64,000 nucleotides of DNA from Spiroplasma endosymbiont of Diplazon laetatorius (GTDB lineage Bacteria > Bacillota_I > Bacilli_A > Mycoplasmatales > Mycoplasmataceae), in contig NZ_OZ026458.1 of the NCBI RefSeq assembly GCF_964019625.1, forward strand, positions 558,001 through 622,000. The letters are read 5' to 3'. This document shows positions 20,954 to 31,691 of the stretch, in pieces (the stretch's first letter is position 1; each line of letters starts with the position of its first letter). A program made the position numbers and the translations under genes. The notes under the pieces were generated by a model. The model saw only the letters and a list, made by a program, of their open reading frames with translations. It made no database searches and was not told where the DNA came from.

Positions 20954-21679
20954 TTAAAGTTTATTAAATATAGTAAAAAACAACATATTTAAAGCTAAAA
21001 CCCTTGTTTCAGCTCTTGAATTATCTAATGAAAAATTCACAATCATCTTAGAAGTGAAATTCATATTTAGTTTTTCCGACTGTTTATCAGTCACTATAAT
21101 AAAGTTTTTACTCTCTTCATTATAAGATTTTGTAAAGTTATCCATTAATTTATCATTATCTCTTCCAGTTAAAACTACTAAATTGATGCCATTTTTTGGT
21201 GTTTCTCTTGGTTTAAATCTAAACTCGTTGTTAAGTAAAAATGCATCTTTCCCAGACTCTATTAATAGTCCTGCCAAATATTTTGAGCAATCATATGCTT
21301 GATAGGAAGAATATATATTTATAACTTGAGCATTTTCAATCGCACGAGATATATCATTTATAAATTGCTCGTTTTCAGAGATTCAATTCTGAATTGAGTT
21401 AAATATTTCTCATGTGTCTATTTTCACACTTTTTTCTCAATTATATTTAGATCATTCATTTTTAATAGTAAATATAAATTCTCTATAGCCAGCAAAACCA
21501 AGTCTTTTTGAAAACTTTGTTAAAGTAGAAATTGACACAAATGTTTGATTAGCTAATTCTTCTTGGTTATAAAATTTACCACTCTTTATATTTTCTAATA
21601 GTTTTTTTGCAATCAATTTAAAAGTGGTGTCCTCAAAATCCTTGCTCATAATTTCTAATTTTTCAAATACAGATGTCAT
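20954..21679 (-). CDS. RpiR-family (MurR/RpiR) transcriptional regulator
   Basis: A 241-residue regulator. The N-terminal helix-turn-helix of the RpiR type is seen at about residues 40-72 (NQEELANQTFVSISTLTKFS then KRLGFAGYREF), followed by a SIS-like sugar-phosphate-binding half. Three TGA-Trp codons lie in the middle. It is transcribed toward EIIABC with a 95-base gap carrying a palindrome, so it most likely controls the beta-glucoside operon in response to a phosphosugar. Whether it represses or activates is not shown by the sequence. A17 lies upstream of its promoter region. Confidence 0.85.
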
Positions 21680-21726
21680 TTTAAGTACCTCTTACTACTT
21701 TGATTATAATTATTTTTGACTAAATT

Positions 21727-21743
21727 AAAAAAAAAAAAAAAAA
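21727..21743. repeat. homopolymer tract A17
   Basis: Seventeen A on the plus strand, T17 on the coding strand, upstream of rpiR. A TATAAT-like box follows on the minus strand (about 21705), so the tract is just upstream of the likely rpiR promoter. Confidence 0.75.
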
Positions 21744-21763
21744 TTTATGTCACTAAAATGTTT

Positions 21764-22261
21764 TTATAAATCCAAATATTCTTTAACATCTATTAATCTT
21801 TGATTACTACTACCCCTATAAAGAATATTGGGATCATAAAGTTCTTTTACAAATCTACCATCAACCAAAGTATCTACTAATAATAACAACTCATACATAG
21901 ATGATTGTTTTTCGTCTTTATCATCTTTTTTAGCTATTAATTCTTCTATTGTAAAGCCAGTATAAAGTCAAATATTTAAACCAGTTTCTTTTTTGATTCT
22001 TTTAACAAAAGGAATCATTTCAATAGCACTAAACATAGGATCTCCACCACTAAAGGTAATCCCGTTTATTAAAGAATTAGATTTTATTTCATCAATTATT
22101 TCTTGTTCATATTCTTTGTCAAAGTCTCTTCCTATTTTAAAACTTCAACTAATCATATTATGACAACCCATACAGGCATGTAAACAACCAGCAACATATA
22201 TTGAATATCTAATTCCTGGTCCATCACTTATAGTTTCTTTAAAGATCTTTAAAATCTTCAT
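21764..22261 (-). CDS. nrdG: anaerobic ribonucleotide reductase activating protein
   Basis: A 165-residue radical SAM enzyme of normal NrdG size. The cluster motif is CLHACMGC (C-x3-C-x2-C) at about residues 26-33, followed by FSGGDPM, the GGE/GGD SAM-binding motif. It uses SAM to generate the glycyl radical on NrdD. Its ATG overlaps the nrdD stop codon by one base, so production is coupled. Two TGA codons are Trp. Confidence 0.93.
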
Positions 22262-24384
22262 TAGATATTAGTGTTGTGTTTTACTCTTTCTGATTCTTCT
22301 GATTGTTTACCTTTATTTCAACCATCTAAATCACCAACTAAGTACCCAGTAATTCTTCTAGTTCTTGAAATGTCATCACTTCCACACATTTGGCATTTGA
22401 AAGGTATTAAAGAAGTATAATTACATTCTTTACATCTATCAACTGGGTGATTTAAACTACCATAGTTTATTCCTTCAACTCTCATTGCATTAATTATAGA
22501 AAGAACTGCATGAAGATTTTTCTTAGCTTCTCCATCTAATTCAACATAACTTATACTTCCAGCTAAAGTTAAAGAATGATATGCTGCTTCTTTTTTTATT
22601 TTATTGATTGCACTTATTTTGTAATACACAGGAACGTGGTTAGAATTTGTAAAGTAATCTCTGTTAGTTACTTCATTAATAACTCCAAATTCTTTTTGTG
22701 TAACTTTTGCCATTCTTCCTGCAACTGATTCAGCTGGAGTTGCAATAACTCCAAAGTTTAAGTGAGTTTTTTGTTTTCACTGTAAAGCAACTTCATTAAT
22801 TTTTTTAATAACTTCTAAACCAAACTCTTGAGCTTCATTGCTTTCCCCGTGATGAGAATTTAATAAAGCTTTAAGAGCTTCTGCTAAACCAACAAAACCA
22901 ACTGTTAATGTTCCTTGATTAAAAACTTCTTCAACATATTCTTCTGCTTGAAGTTTTCCCCCTCCAGATAGAATATTATTTTTCATTAAGAAAGGAAATT
23001 CTTTTGCTAAAGCGCTTTTTTGATATTCATATCTTATCTTTAATTGTTCACACACTTCTTGTGAATATTTTTCTACTCTATTTAAAAATTCTTTTTTAAT
23101 GTTTTCAATATTAATTTCTTCAAATAATATTTCATTATCTTTAATTTTATTTTCTTCTCTTAAAAGTTCTAAAGCTATGTAAGGTAGATTTAGAGATGTA
23201 AAACTTAAATTACCTCTTCCAACAGATGTTTTATCTCCATTTATATTTTCAAAAACTCTTGTTCGACAACCCATTGTTGCAGGTTCGTAGTATCAAGATT
23301 TTTTATCATTTTCTTTTCACATTTCGTGTTGGTTAAAAGGTTGATCTAAAAACATAAAGTTTGGAAACAATCTTAAACTTGTTGTTTTAATTGCTAATAA
23401 AAATAAATCAAAGTTTTTTGTTTCTCATTTATTTTTTTCATCAAATCATTTTTCTTGACTTAGACTCATAGCTCTTTGATAATCTTTTTCACTAAAGTTA
23501 ACTTTATCTTTTACTTTAAAAATTACAATTGGAAAAATTGAAGTTTCACCATTTCCCAAACCATTTTCTAACGCTTTGCACAAAGATCTAGTAACTTGTC
23601 TTCCCTCTTTAGATGTATCTGTTCCTAAATTAATAGATGAAAAAACTACTTGATTACCACCACGTGAGTGTTGAGTATTTAAGTTATAAACAAAACCTTC
23701 CATAGCTTGATCTGTTTCTTTTTCAACTTCATGGACTGATAAATTATATATTTTTTCAAATTCTTCATCACTGAATTTGTAGTTAAAAGAATAACTTTCT
23801 ATAATACTTTTTGTTACATTTTTATAAGTTATTCTTTCATCTTTTTTTATTTCATCTATTTTATTTTCACTAAATTTTATATTAGTAAATATAAAAAAGT
23901 GTTTTAAATTTTTTATTAAAGACTTTCTAAAACTTTTATTAACTCCTGGTGCCATAAAATAATCAAAAGCAGGAATTGATTGACCCCCATGCATTTCATT
24001 TTGTGCAGTTTGAAAAACTATTGCAGCTAACTCTGCATATATTCCAATTGATTGAGGTTCTTTAATTAAACCATTTTTTGTTTTAAAACCATTTTCAAAT
24101 ATTTCTTCTATATTATATTGAACACAAGTAGCTGATTTAGTTGCATAGTAATCTAAATCATGAATATGCATCAAAGCCTTTCTGTGTAATTGTGCGTGGT
24201 TTTCTTTTACAAGATTTTCTAAAGCAAAATCTTTTGCAGTTATTGATGCAAACTTCATCATTTTACCACTTGGAGTGTTACCACTCATGTTTGCATTTTC
24301 ATTTTTAATATCATTACTAGTTGTTGAAATAACTTGTTTAAACTCATCAAGTATATTAACATAATTTATTTTTTGATCACTCAT
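22261..24384 (-). CDS. nrdD: anaerobic (class III) ribonucleoside-triphosphate reductase
   Basis: A 707-residue class III reductase that makes deoxyribonucleotides without oxygen. The C terminus has two CxxC zinc pairs (CKECNYTSL... then CQMC) and the glycyl-radical site RRITGYLVG. The N terminus starts near the catalytic barrel, so the roughly 100-residue ATP-cone found in E. coli NrdD appears absent. GGGGAGG precedes the ATG. Four or five TGA-Trp codons occur. Operon with nrdG, one-base overlap. Confidence 0.93.
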
Positions 24385-24513
24385 AATGTTATTTTCCTCC
24401 CCATCTTTTTTAAACTCAAAATAAAACTTAATAAATAAGTGTTAAGAAATCAAAATACTTTCTGGAATTATAAATTTAATATTCTCTAATTTCTTTTTGA
24501 GTTGTGTTGTTAT

Positions 24514-24542
24514 ATTATAAAAATATTTTAAAAAATCAATAA
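24514..24542 (-). promoter_or_regulatory. promoter of nrdDG
   Basis: On the minus strand TTATTG (24537-24542) and TATAAT (24514-24519) are separated by 17 bases, a good sigma-70-type promoter, with transcription starting about 120 bases before the nrdD ATG. No NrdR-type box pair was recognised. The rest of 24385-24705 shows nothing but AT-rich DNA and the next terminator. Confidence 0.6.
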
Positions 24543-24651
24543 AATATTTTTGGAATTTCAAATATAAAATGTTAATAATTTTTATAAACTATTATTATAT
24601 TTAATTATTTTTAAAAAAGTTATTAACATTTTATCCACTTTGCAAAATAAA

Positions 24652-24674
24652 AAATACCTACATAGTAGGTATTT
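24652..24674 (-). terminator. terminator of the sucrose operon
   Basis: AAATACCTAC (24652-24661) pairs with GTAGGTATTT (24665-24674); on the minus strand a T-rich run follows. It lies 30 bases past the fructokinase stop. Confidence 0.85.
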
Positions 24675-24705
24675 ATAAAATGATTTTATTATTACTAAAA
24701 TATTT

Positions 24706-25626
24706 TTAGTTTAAATTATCTAGGAAAGTTAATGCACCAAGATATCTAACTGCTTGGTTAGCAAATTTATTTGAAGACGAAACTATTTCAATCACTTCTT
24801 CTTTTGTTGAGTTTTCATTAATATCTTTTGTTACAAATTCATTAATTAAACTTGAAATGAAAGCATCTCCAGCTCCAGTTGTATCTGCAAGTTCTTCACA
24901 AAGAATTGTTGGCACGTAAATGATTTCACCATTTCACCCACACATTGTATCTTTGCTTCCTCTTGTTACACAAATTAAAGCTTTAGGATTATTTTTCATT
25001 AATGATTTTAAAGCATTTTCTTCTTTAATCATTCCAGTAACTAATAATAATTCTTCATCACTTAATTTGATTAAACTAGCTTCATTTAAAAATGAAGCAC
25101 ACAATCTTATGAATAATTTAATTTCGGCTTCAGTAGTTCAAAGTTTATCTCTAAAGTTTGGATCAAAACAAAATTTAGTTTTATTTTGTTTTGCAAAGTT
25201 AAATAAATCTCAGTAAGATTCATTTAAATCTCCATCAAGTAAAGCTGTTGCACTTCCAAAGTGAATGAAATCAATTTCTTTTAATTTATCTTCACTAAAG
25301 TTTGATAAGTGAAAATCAGCATCACTGTTTCTAATGAATTCAAAGAATCTTTCTTTATTTTCATCTAAAGTAACCTTAGCAATAGTTGTCGGTAATTCTG
25401 ATTGCTCAATGAAATCTGTTTTAATATTAAATTTTTCTATGAATGAGTTGATTTCATTTTTGTATTCGTCATTTCCTAAACTTCCCATAAAATAACTTTC
25501 GTTATTTTTTAACGCCGCAATTGAACAAGCAACATTAAAACTTGCTCCTCCAACTTCAGCTTGTTTAGTTCCATTTGCTGAATACACATCCATCAACACT
25601 TCACCTATTGAAACTATTTTTTTCAT
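24706..25626 (-). CDS. scrK: PfkB-family fructokinase
   Basis: A 306-residue PfkB/ribokinase-family sugar kinase. It shows the N-terminal SIGEVLMDVY, the GG motif VGGASFNVA and the C-terminal signature DTTGAGDAF with the catalytic Asp. Its place directly after a sucrose-6-phosphate hydrolase, 4 bases away, points to fructose as substrate, giving fructose-6-phosphate for glycolysis. AAAGGAA site overlaps the end of scrB. Three TGA codons are Trp. Confidence 0.9.
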
Positions 25627-25630
25627 ATTT

Positions 25631-27082
25631 TTATTTTTCCTTTAATTCATTTTTAAACATAATATTGTTTCAAACATATTTGTTTGAATCTAATTGAATA
25701 ACTTTTATGTCATTTAAATTTGTAATAATCTTGTTGTGATCTTTAATAAAGAATCTCAATGATATTGCATGTTGACCTTCGTTGATAAATATTTCTAAAC
25801 AACTTCTGTCTACTAATATTCTAACATCATTAACGTTTAAGTTATCAAAGTTAATTATTGAAGGTAAGTTTTCTTCATCATTGTAGTCCATTTGTGTTCT
25901 GTTGATTGAAAATTTATTATTTTCATTTTTTAAAATGATAAATTTGTTTTCACTTGCTAATTTAATTTCAAAGTCTTTGTTTTCAATGTTGTTTGATAAA
26001 ATTTCAACTAAACCATTTTCATAATTGAAAACATTATCTTGAGATTTAATTTCATCTAATCTCAAGTTTTCTAATTCTTTAATTGGTAATTGATATAGGT
26101 AATCATTTTTAACAAACAATTCTCTTGGAACTGTTAAGTGATTACTTCAAGTTGTTAGTTCGGGTGGAAAAGGATTTGATTTTGAGTTTCCTAATCAACC
26201 CAACATAATAATTCTATCTTCTGTATTGTTGAAAACTTGTGGAGCATAAAAATCAAAACCTAAATCAATTTTTCTTAATTCAGTTTTAAATTTAAAGTTA
26301 GCTTCACCATCAACTTCAACTTCTCTGTACTTTACAAAGTGACTTCCTTCACTTAAAGGAAAGTCTTGTTCAAGACAAGCAAAAACATATTGCTTACCAT
26401 CTAATTCAAAGTAGTTTGGACATTCAACCATATAAGAGTTTTGTTCATCACCTTGATCAACTAAAACATCTTTTTTGAATTCTCATGTTTCACCATTGAA
26501 TTCATAAACATTAAGCACTCCTTTTTTGTCTAAAGTTTGTGCTCCATTTAACATAAATAATTTGTTTTCTTTTTCAAATACAATAGGATCTCTAAAGTGT
26601 CCTGTGTATTTTGTTAAGTCACATTCGAATAATAATTCTTTTGTTACAACTTTTTCTTTTAAATCAATTAAAGCTTTTAGTGTATAACTTGTTCTATCAA
26701 CATCATTAAATTTAACATTTCCTGTGTAATAGATTTCCATTTCACCATTTGAATTAACTCTTGCACTTCCAGAAAATACACCATTTTTATCATAGTCATT
26801 TGATGGAATTAAAGTTAAACCTTCATAAGTATAATTAATAAAATCTTTTGTTGTATAAAGTCCTCATGATTTATTTCAGTGTTCTATACTAAAAGGACAA
26901 CTTTGCATAAATACAAAATATTGTCCTTTGAAGTATACTAAACCATTTGGATCATTTGTAGAACCTGCATAACCAGATAAGTGAAATTGATTGTTGTATC
27001 AATCACTTTCTTTTTTATCATGGTATTCTTTGATCAGCTCTAAGTGACTTTCGTTTATTAAACTATATTTTTCTCACTTCAT
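25631..27082 (-). CDS. scrB: sucrose-6-phosphate hydrolase (GH32)
   Basis: A 483-residue GH32 enzyme with the three catalytic blocks in order: the nucleophile in NDPNG (Asp44), FRDP as transition-state stabiliser near 218, and ECPNYFEL with the acid/base Glu near 220-270. A C-terminal beta-sandwich follows. It splits sucrose-6-phosphate, produced by the PTS, into glucose-6-phosphate and fructose. Preceded by GGAG; about nine TGA codons are Trp. Lies between EIIBC and scrK in one operon. Confidence 0.92.
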
Positions 27083-27240
27083 TGTTTGATCTCCATTTTG
27101 GTTTTTTTATTTAATTAAGCTCTTGCTCTTTGTTCAGCTTTTTCAGCTTTCTTAGCGGCTTTTGCTTTTTGTTTTTCAGCTTTAACTTTTTCTAAATGAG
27201 CTTCTCATTTTTTTGGATCCTCTTTTAGTTTTGCTAATGC

Positions 27241-29145
27241 TTATTTTTCTTTTAGTTTAGCTTCTTTAGCTTTAGCTTTTTCAGCTTGTAATTTTTCTTT
27301 TTCGTCTTTTTCTTTTGCTCTTAAAACTTTAACTTCTTCAACGTAAGCTTCATATTTAACTTTATCTTCTTTAAGTTTTTCTTCGTTAGCTTTCATTTTT
27401 TCTAATTTAGTTTCAAATGCTTTTACTTTTTCTTCATGATTTTTAACATCAGTTTGTTTTTTAAATTTTTTAAAGTCAATTTGTGCATTAACAACTTTAG
27501 TTGCATAAGCATCAATTTGTTTTTGAGTAACTTTTCTTCCAGCTTCTCAGTAGAAGAAGAATGTTAATGCAAATGCTGATCCAAATGAAATAGCATTTAC
27601 TAAGATGATTAATAATAAGTTTCTTACACTATCTGTGTATAGTAGTAGACCAGGAATTACAGTAACACCCATTCCTTGACATCTAACATTTAAAATACCA
27701 GCAAATAATCCACCAGCAAATCCTCCGATCGAAGCATAAATGAATGGTTTAATTTTTGGTAGGTTAACTCCAAAAATTGCTGGTTCTGTAATACCAAACA
27801 TAGTTGATACAGCAGAAGACATTCCTAAGTTTTTTTCTTGTTTTGATTTTGTTTTTAAAGCAACAGCCATTGCAGCTCCACCTTGAGAAATAATTGATGC
27901 AGTTCAAATTGCATTAAATATTGATCCATCACCTTTTATTTGACCATCAATTACTAATTGCATTTCTAAACCTTGTAACACTTGATGACAACCAGTAATA
28001 ACAATAGCTTGTAATAACCCCGCTATTAATCCGGTTCCTAAACCAAATGGTATTTTCAACACCGCTTGTGTTCCTATTAAAACTCCCTGTTCAACCATTA
28101 ATAAAATTGGTCCTAAAGCAAATAAAGCTATCAATAGAGAAATTAATATTGTTAAGAATGGAGTAAATATAATATTTACAGATTTTGGCATTCATGTTTT
28201 AATTCATTTTTCTAAATAAGCCACACCAATACCTATTATTAAAGCTGGTAAAACAGAACCTTGGTAACCTGTTATTGGGATAAACAATAAGTATAATGGT
28301 TTTGTTTCACCAATTGGATTTTTATCTGTATTTTTTATTCATTCTTGAATTCATGCATTATTATCCGGATTTAAAAGATCCCCAGGTGTTGATCATTGAA
28401 TTCCACCAACCATACCTCCATCAGGAACATTATTCTTAATGAATTCTAATTGAGCATTTCATGTTGTAATATCACCTTTATTTGGTAATAACGGTGAAAC
28501 TAACATTAAACCTATAATAATACCTAAGACTGGATTTCCTCCAAATCTCTTAACAGTAGATCAACACACCAATACAGCTAGTGAATCGAATGCTGTTTTA
28601 GTTACAATATTTACAATTCTTCAAAGTAAAAGGTTTTCATCAACACTTCCACCAGTTTGTGTAATAATTGTTTTTAATAATGCAGCAAACCCCATTGCAA
28701 GACCAGCTGCAACAATAGCAGGAATAATTGGTAAGAAAATATCTCCCAATGTTTTCATACTTAATTGTACTCAAGCAAATTTTCCACCTTTATTTCTAAA
28801 TGCTTCTTTACTTGCTTTTGCTTTCATTGCAAATTCTTCAAATGATTCACCTTTTGATGAATCTGAAGAATTTGCAACTGAAGTTGTTTTAACTTCTAAT
28901 ATTTTTTGAACTTCTGCATAAACAGCTTCAACTACACCTGTACCTAAGATAATTTGTAGTTGAGTTGAACTTCAGTTAGTTCCTTTAGCAATTGGAGACT
29001 CTTTAATTGCATCAATATTTACTTTGTCTTTATCAATTACATTAAAACGTAATCTAGTAACACAGTGTAAGTATGAATCAATATTGTCTTTACCAACTGC
29101 TTCGACAAATCTTTGTGCTTCTTGAGCATAATTTACTTTTGCCAT
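27241..29145 (-). CDS. scrA: sucrose-type PTS permease EIIBC with truncated coiled tail
   Basis: A 634-residue permease: EIIB first with phospho-Cys28 (YLHCVTRLRF), then EIIC with about ten helices and STMFGITEPAIFGVNLP near residue 430. No EIIA, so it must use one from another protein, as sucrose permeases do. After the last helix is a Lys/Glu/Ala-rich helical tail. That tail ends at a TAA at 27241-27243, but the same frame stays open for 41 more codons of the same composition to a second stop at 27115, so the original protein was probably longer. The transport domain is intact. Operon with scrB and scrK; the GntR gene lies upstream. Confidence 0.9.
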
Positions 29146-29169
29146 GGTCAAATACCTTTCTTGAATTTA

Positions 29170-29868
29170 CTATTTTCTTCATTCAATAAAGTCTCAAGAG
29201 AAAAATCTTGGTTGGTAATAGCTTTTTCTATATTCTAATACTTCTCCGAATATATCATAAACTCTACCTTCATCTAGAATTAATCCATCCATATCTTCTA
29301 ACTCTAAGTTAAAATCTTTTAAATAAGATTTAGCATCAGTAATAAATGATATTTTCTTTGATGAGTGACTAACTATTGAATTGGTGTTATTTTCGATAAA
29401 ATGTAGTAGTCCAAATTGGTTAAGAATATCAGTTGATAAGTTTTTAAACTTATCTTTAGGCACTAAACTTTCTTGGAACAAGATAAGTTCACCCTCTTGT
29501 GTTCTTCTAATACATCTAAATTTAAATAGTTTACTACCTGTTAAATATCCACTTTTTTTCATCAATTCTTTATCGCAAGTAATTTCAGTTATTTCACTAT
29601 AAATACTTGATGATCCAGGGAATAGTTCTCTAAAACTAAATAATAAGTTATTTGAGGCTTTGTCTTGAACAACAAAACCTTTACCATTTACAGATTTAAC
29701 AATCTGTAATTCAATTAGTTTATTGAAAGCTATTCTTATGGGTTGTTCTGAATATTTAAATTTGGTTTTCAACATATTTTGACTAGGAAGCACTTCTCCT
29801 GGAAGTACTTTATTTTCCCTTATTAAATACATCAAATAATCAAAAACTATCTCTCATTTTTTATTCAT
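29170..29868 (-). CDS. GntR-family (HutC/UTRA) transcriptional regulator
   Basis: A 232-residue regulator with a winged helix in the first 70 residues (PGEVLPSQNMLKTKFKYS is the GntR recognition region) and a C-terminal UTRA ligand domain. Such proteins repress sugar operons until a phosphosugar binds. It lies 24 bases upstream of the sucrose EIIBC on the same strand, so it likely controls that operon and itself. Three TGA-Trp codons. AAAGGG precedes the ATG. Confidence 0.88.
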
Positions 29869-29880
29869 AAATTAAGCCCT

Positions 29881-29901
29881 TTGTATATAACAATTATACA
29901 A
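29881..29901. promoter_or_regulatory. GntR operator and promoter -10 region
   Basis: TTGTATA (29881-29887) and TATACAA (29895-29901) are perfect 7-base arms spaced by 7, ending 13 bases upstream of the gntR ATG. On the minus strand a TATAAT box overlaps the palindrome, so a bound regulator would block the promoter: autoregulation is likely. Confidence 0.6.
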
Positions 29902-30032
29902 AGTAATGATAGGTTTTGCTATCTAAATTTAATACTTATCAAAAATGTCACTATTATTATCACTTTATAAGTAAAGGCATAATAGACCTATGATTATAAG
30001 TTTCTTCTATTATTTGGTCTTTAAAATAAAAA

Positions 30033-30055
30033 AATTCTCTAAAAAATAGAGAATT
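30033..30055 (-). terminator. terminator with no gene before it
   Basis: AATTCTCT (30033-30040) pairs with AGAGAATT (30048-30055); on the minus strand TTTTTTATTTT follows. No coding gene ends here. Confidence 0.55.
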
Positions 30056-30454
30056 AAATTCTATAAAGAATATTTTAAGCAATAAAACTGACCTCAAAAC
30101 TCAACTAAGAAGTCAGTTTTAAAAACTATAAGAATAGTTTTTGGAAATTTTAAAATAACCAATACATTTTTTTACTCAACAACTTTAAACATAATAACTG
30201 CATTATTGATATTTAAAAATAAATAACAATCACACATTAACAGTATAGCCATTTTAAAGTTTTTTTAATAAACTTTATTAAAAGTCAATTAAAACTACAT
30301 CATTTTTAATTATGAATACCACTTTGAAAGGGTTTTTTTAAGCAGTATCAATGTAAATTAAATTAATAATATATTGTTAGAGATTAAAACATCATTTGGA
30401 TCTTTTATTATAGCGAACTCTCGTTTAGTATATTAGTTATTTCATTTCCTTTGC

Positions 30455-30476
30455 GAGCCAAACAAATGCTTGGCTC
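30455..30476. other. hairpin GAGCCAA/TTGGCTC
   Basis: Perfect 7-bp stem of unusually high GC for the region with an 8-base loop, followed on the plus strand by a T-rich stretch. It may be a weak plus-strand terminator or part of an RNA. Confidence 0.4.
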
Positions 30477-30490
30477 AATTTAATTTTATT

Positions 30491-30516
30491 AAAAAACCCA
30501 ATAAAACCTAGGGTTT
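30491..30516 (-). terminator. terminator-like hairpin with no gene before it
   Basis: AAACCC (30494-30499) pairs with GGGTTT (30511-30516); TTTTTT follows on the minus strand. Confidence 0.5.
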
Positions 30517-30539
30517 ATTTAAAGTTAAAAATTTTTTAC

Positions 30540-30655
30540 AAAAAAAAAAAAAAAAGCATTTGAGTCAATGAAAATGGTACTTTATGTTTTTTGGTTTTTG
30601 AAATTATAAAATATTTTTAACTTTGAACTTATGCTTTGCTTTTTTTTTTTTTTTT
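30540..30655. repeat. opposed A16 and T16 tracts
   Basis: A16 (30540-30555) followed by GCA and T16 (30640-30655) preceded by TGC form an inverted pair enclosing 84 bases. A transcript could fold into a 19-bp A-U rich stem. Confidence 0.7.
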
Positions 30656-30811
30656 ATGATTAGAGAGTGTTGGATGTTTTCCTATTACGTTCAACACACT
30701 GATATATTAGCTATTTTTTTTAAGAAAACATAATATATTCACTTTTTAAATATTACTTGCACTATACTTGCTATATTGTTTTAAAATATAAACATAGAGG
30801 TGAAATATTTT

Positions 30812-31648
30812 ATGAAAAACAAAGTGTGATTTATAACTGGAGCCAGTCAAGGTTTTGGTTTAATTTTTGTTAAAAAACTACTAGAACAAGGACATTGTGT
30901 TGTTGCTACAAGTAGAAGTCCTGAAAAAATAGTTGAACAAGTCGGGGAAAATGATTGCTTAATGGCAATCAAAGTTGATTTATCTAATCAAAAAGAATTA
31001 GATGAAGCAATGAAGCTTTGTGTTGATAAGTTCGGATCAATTGATATCTTATTAAACAATGCAGGATATGGACAACTTTGAACTTTTGAAGAAACAACTG
31101 AAGAAGAAATAAGAAAATGTTTTGAAGTTAACTTCTTTGGTACATTAAACGCTACTCGCGCTGCATTACCATATATGAGAAAACAACAATATGGACATAT
31201 CTTTACTACTTCATCAGTTTGAGGATATGTTGGAGACCCTTACATTTCAACTTATGCAGCTGTAAAATTTGCAACTGATGGTTGAACTGAAGCTTTAAGT
31301 CATGAACTTTTAGGTTTAAACATTGGAGTTAGTTGTATAAAACCTGGTGGTTTTAGAACAAACTTCTTAGAATCTACTTCAATGGTAACTGGAGAAGATA
31401 AAATTTCAGATTACAAAGAAGCAAGAGACAAATACTTTGATGGATTGGCTAAATTCAACAAACAACAAGACGGAGATCCAGAAAAATATTGTGACTTTAT
31501 TATTAACTTAACTAATAAAGATAGCAAACCTCCATTACACATCTTTACAGGTAGAGATGCTTACAAAAAAGCAGAAGATAAAATCGCTTCTGTAAGAAAA
31601 GATATGGAAGAACTTCAACAAGAAGCTACAAATTTACACGTACAATAA
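30812..31648 (+). CDS. short-chain dehydrogenase/reductase (SDR), complete active site
   Basis: A 278-residue classical SDR. It has the NAD(P)-binding TGASQGFG near the N terminus, NNAG near residue 90, Ser in TTSSVWG and the catalytic Tyr-x3-Lys in STYAAVKFA. It reduces or oxidises a carbonyl/alcohol; the substrate is unknown. AGAGGTG precedes the ATG. It is a paralogue of the gene at 33456-34286, sharing KNxVWFITGASQG at the start and EEATNLHV or QEATNLHV at the end. Five TGA-Trp codons. Ends at a terminator. Confidence 0.9.
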
Positions 31649-31654
31649 GCACAA

Positions 31655-31680
31655 AAAAACCACTTGAATAAGTGGTTTTT
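31655..31680. terminator. bidirectional terminator
   Basis: AAAAACCACTT (31655-31665) pairs with AAGTGGTTTTT (31670-31680) around GAAT, between the convergent SDR and ABC permease genes. Confidence 0.88.
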
Positions 31681-31691
31681 AATTTGCTTAA

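Larger units (their letters stand above)
29902..30811. other. gene-free stretch with hairpins and A16/T16 tracts
   Basis: No convincing ORF on either strand in 900 bases. It holds a minus-strand terminator (30033-30055), a possible AAAACTGAC/GTCAGTTTT hairpin near 30087, a GC-richer hairpin (30455-30476), another minus-strand terminator (30491-30516), A16 (30540-30555) and T16 (30640-30655), and GTGTTG/CAACAC arms near 30667-30705. The several terminators suggest lost genes or short untranslated transcripts. Confidence 0.5.

Noticed and set aside
30060-30530. Insertion-sequence remnant
   Set aside because: No transposase-like translation and no clear terminal inverted repeats beyond simple hairpins.
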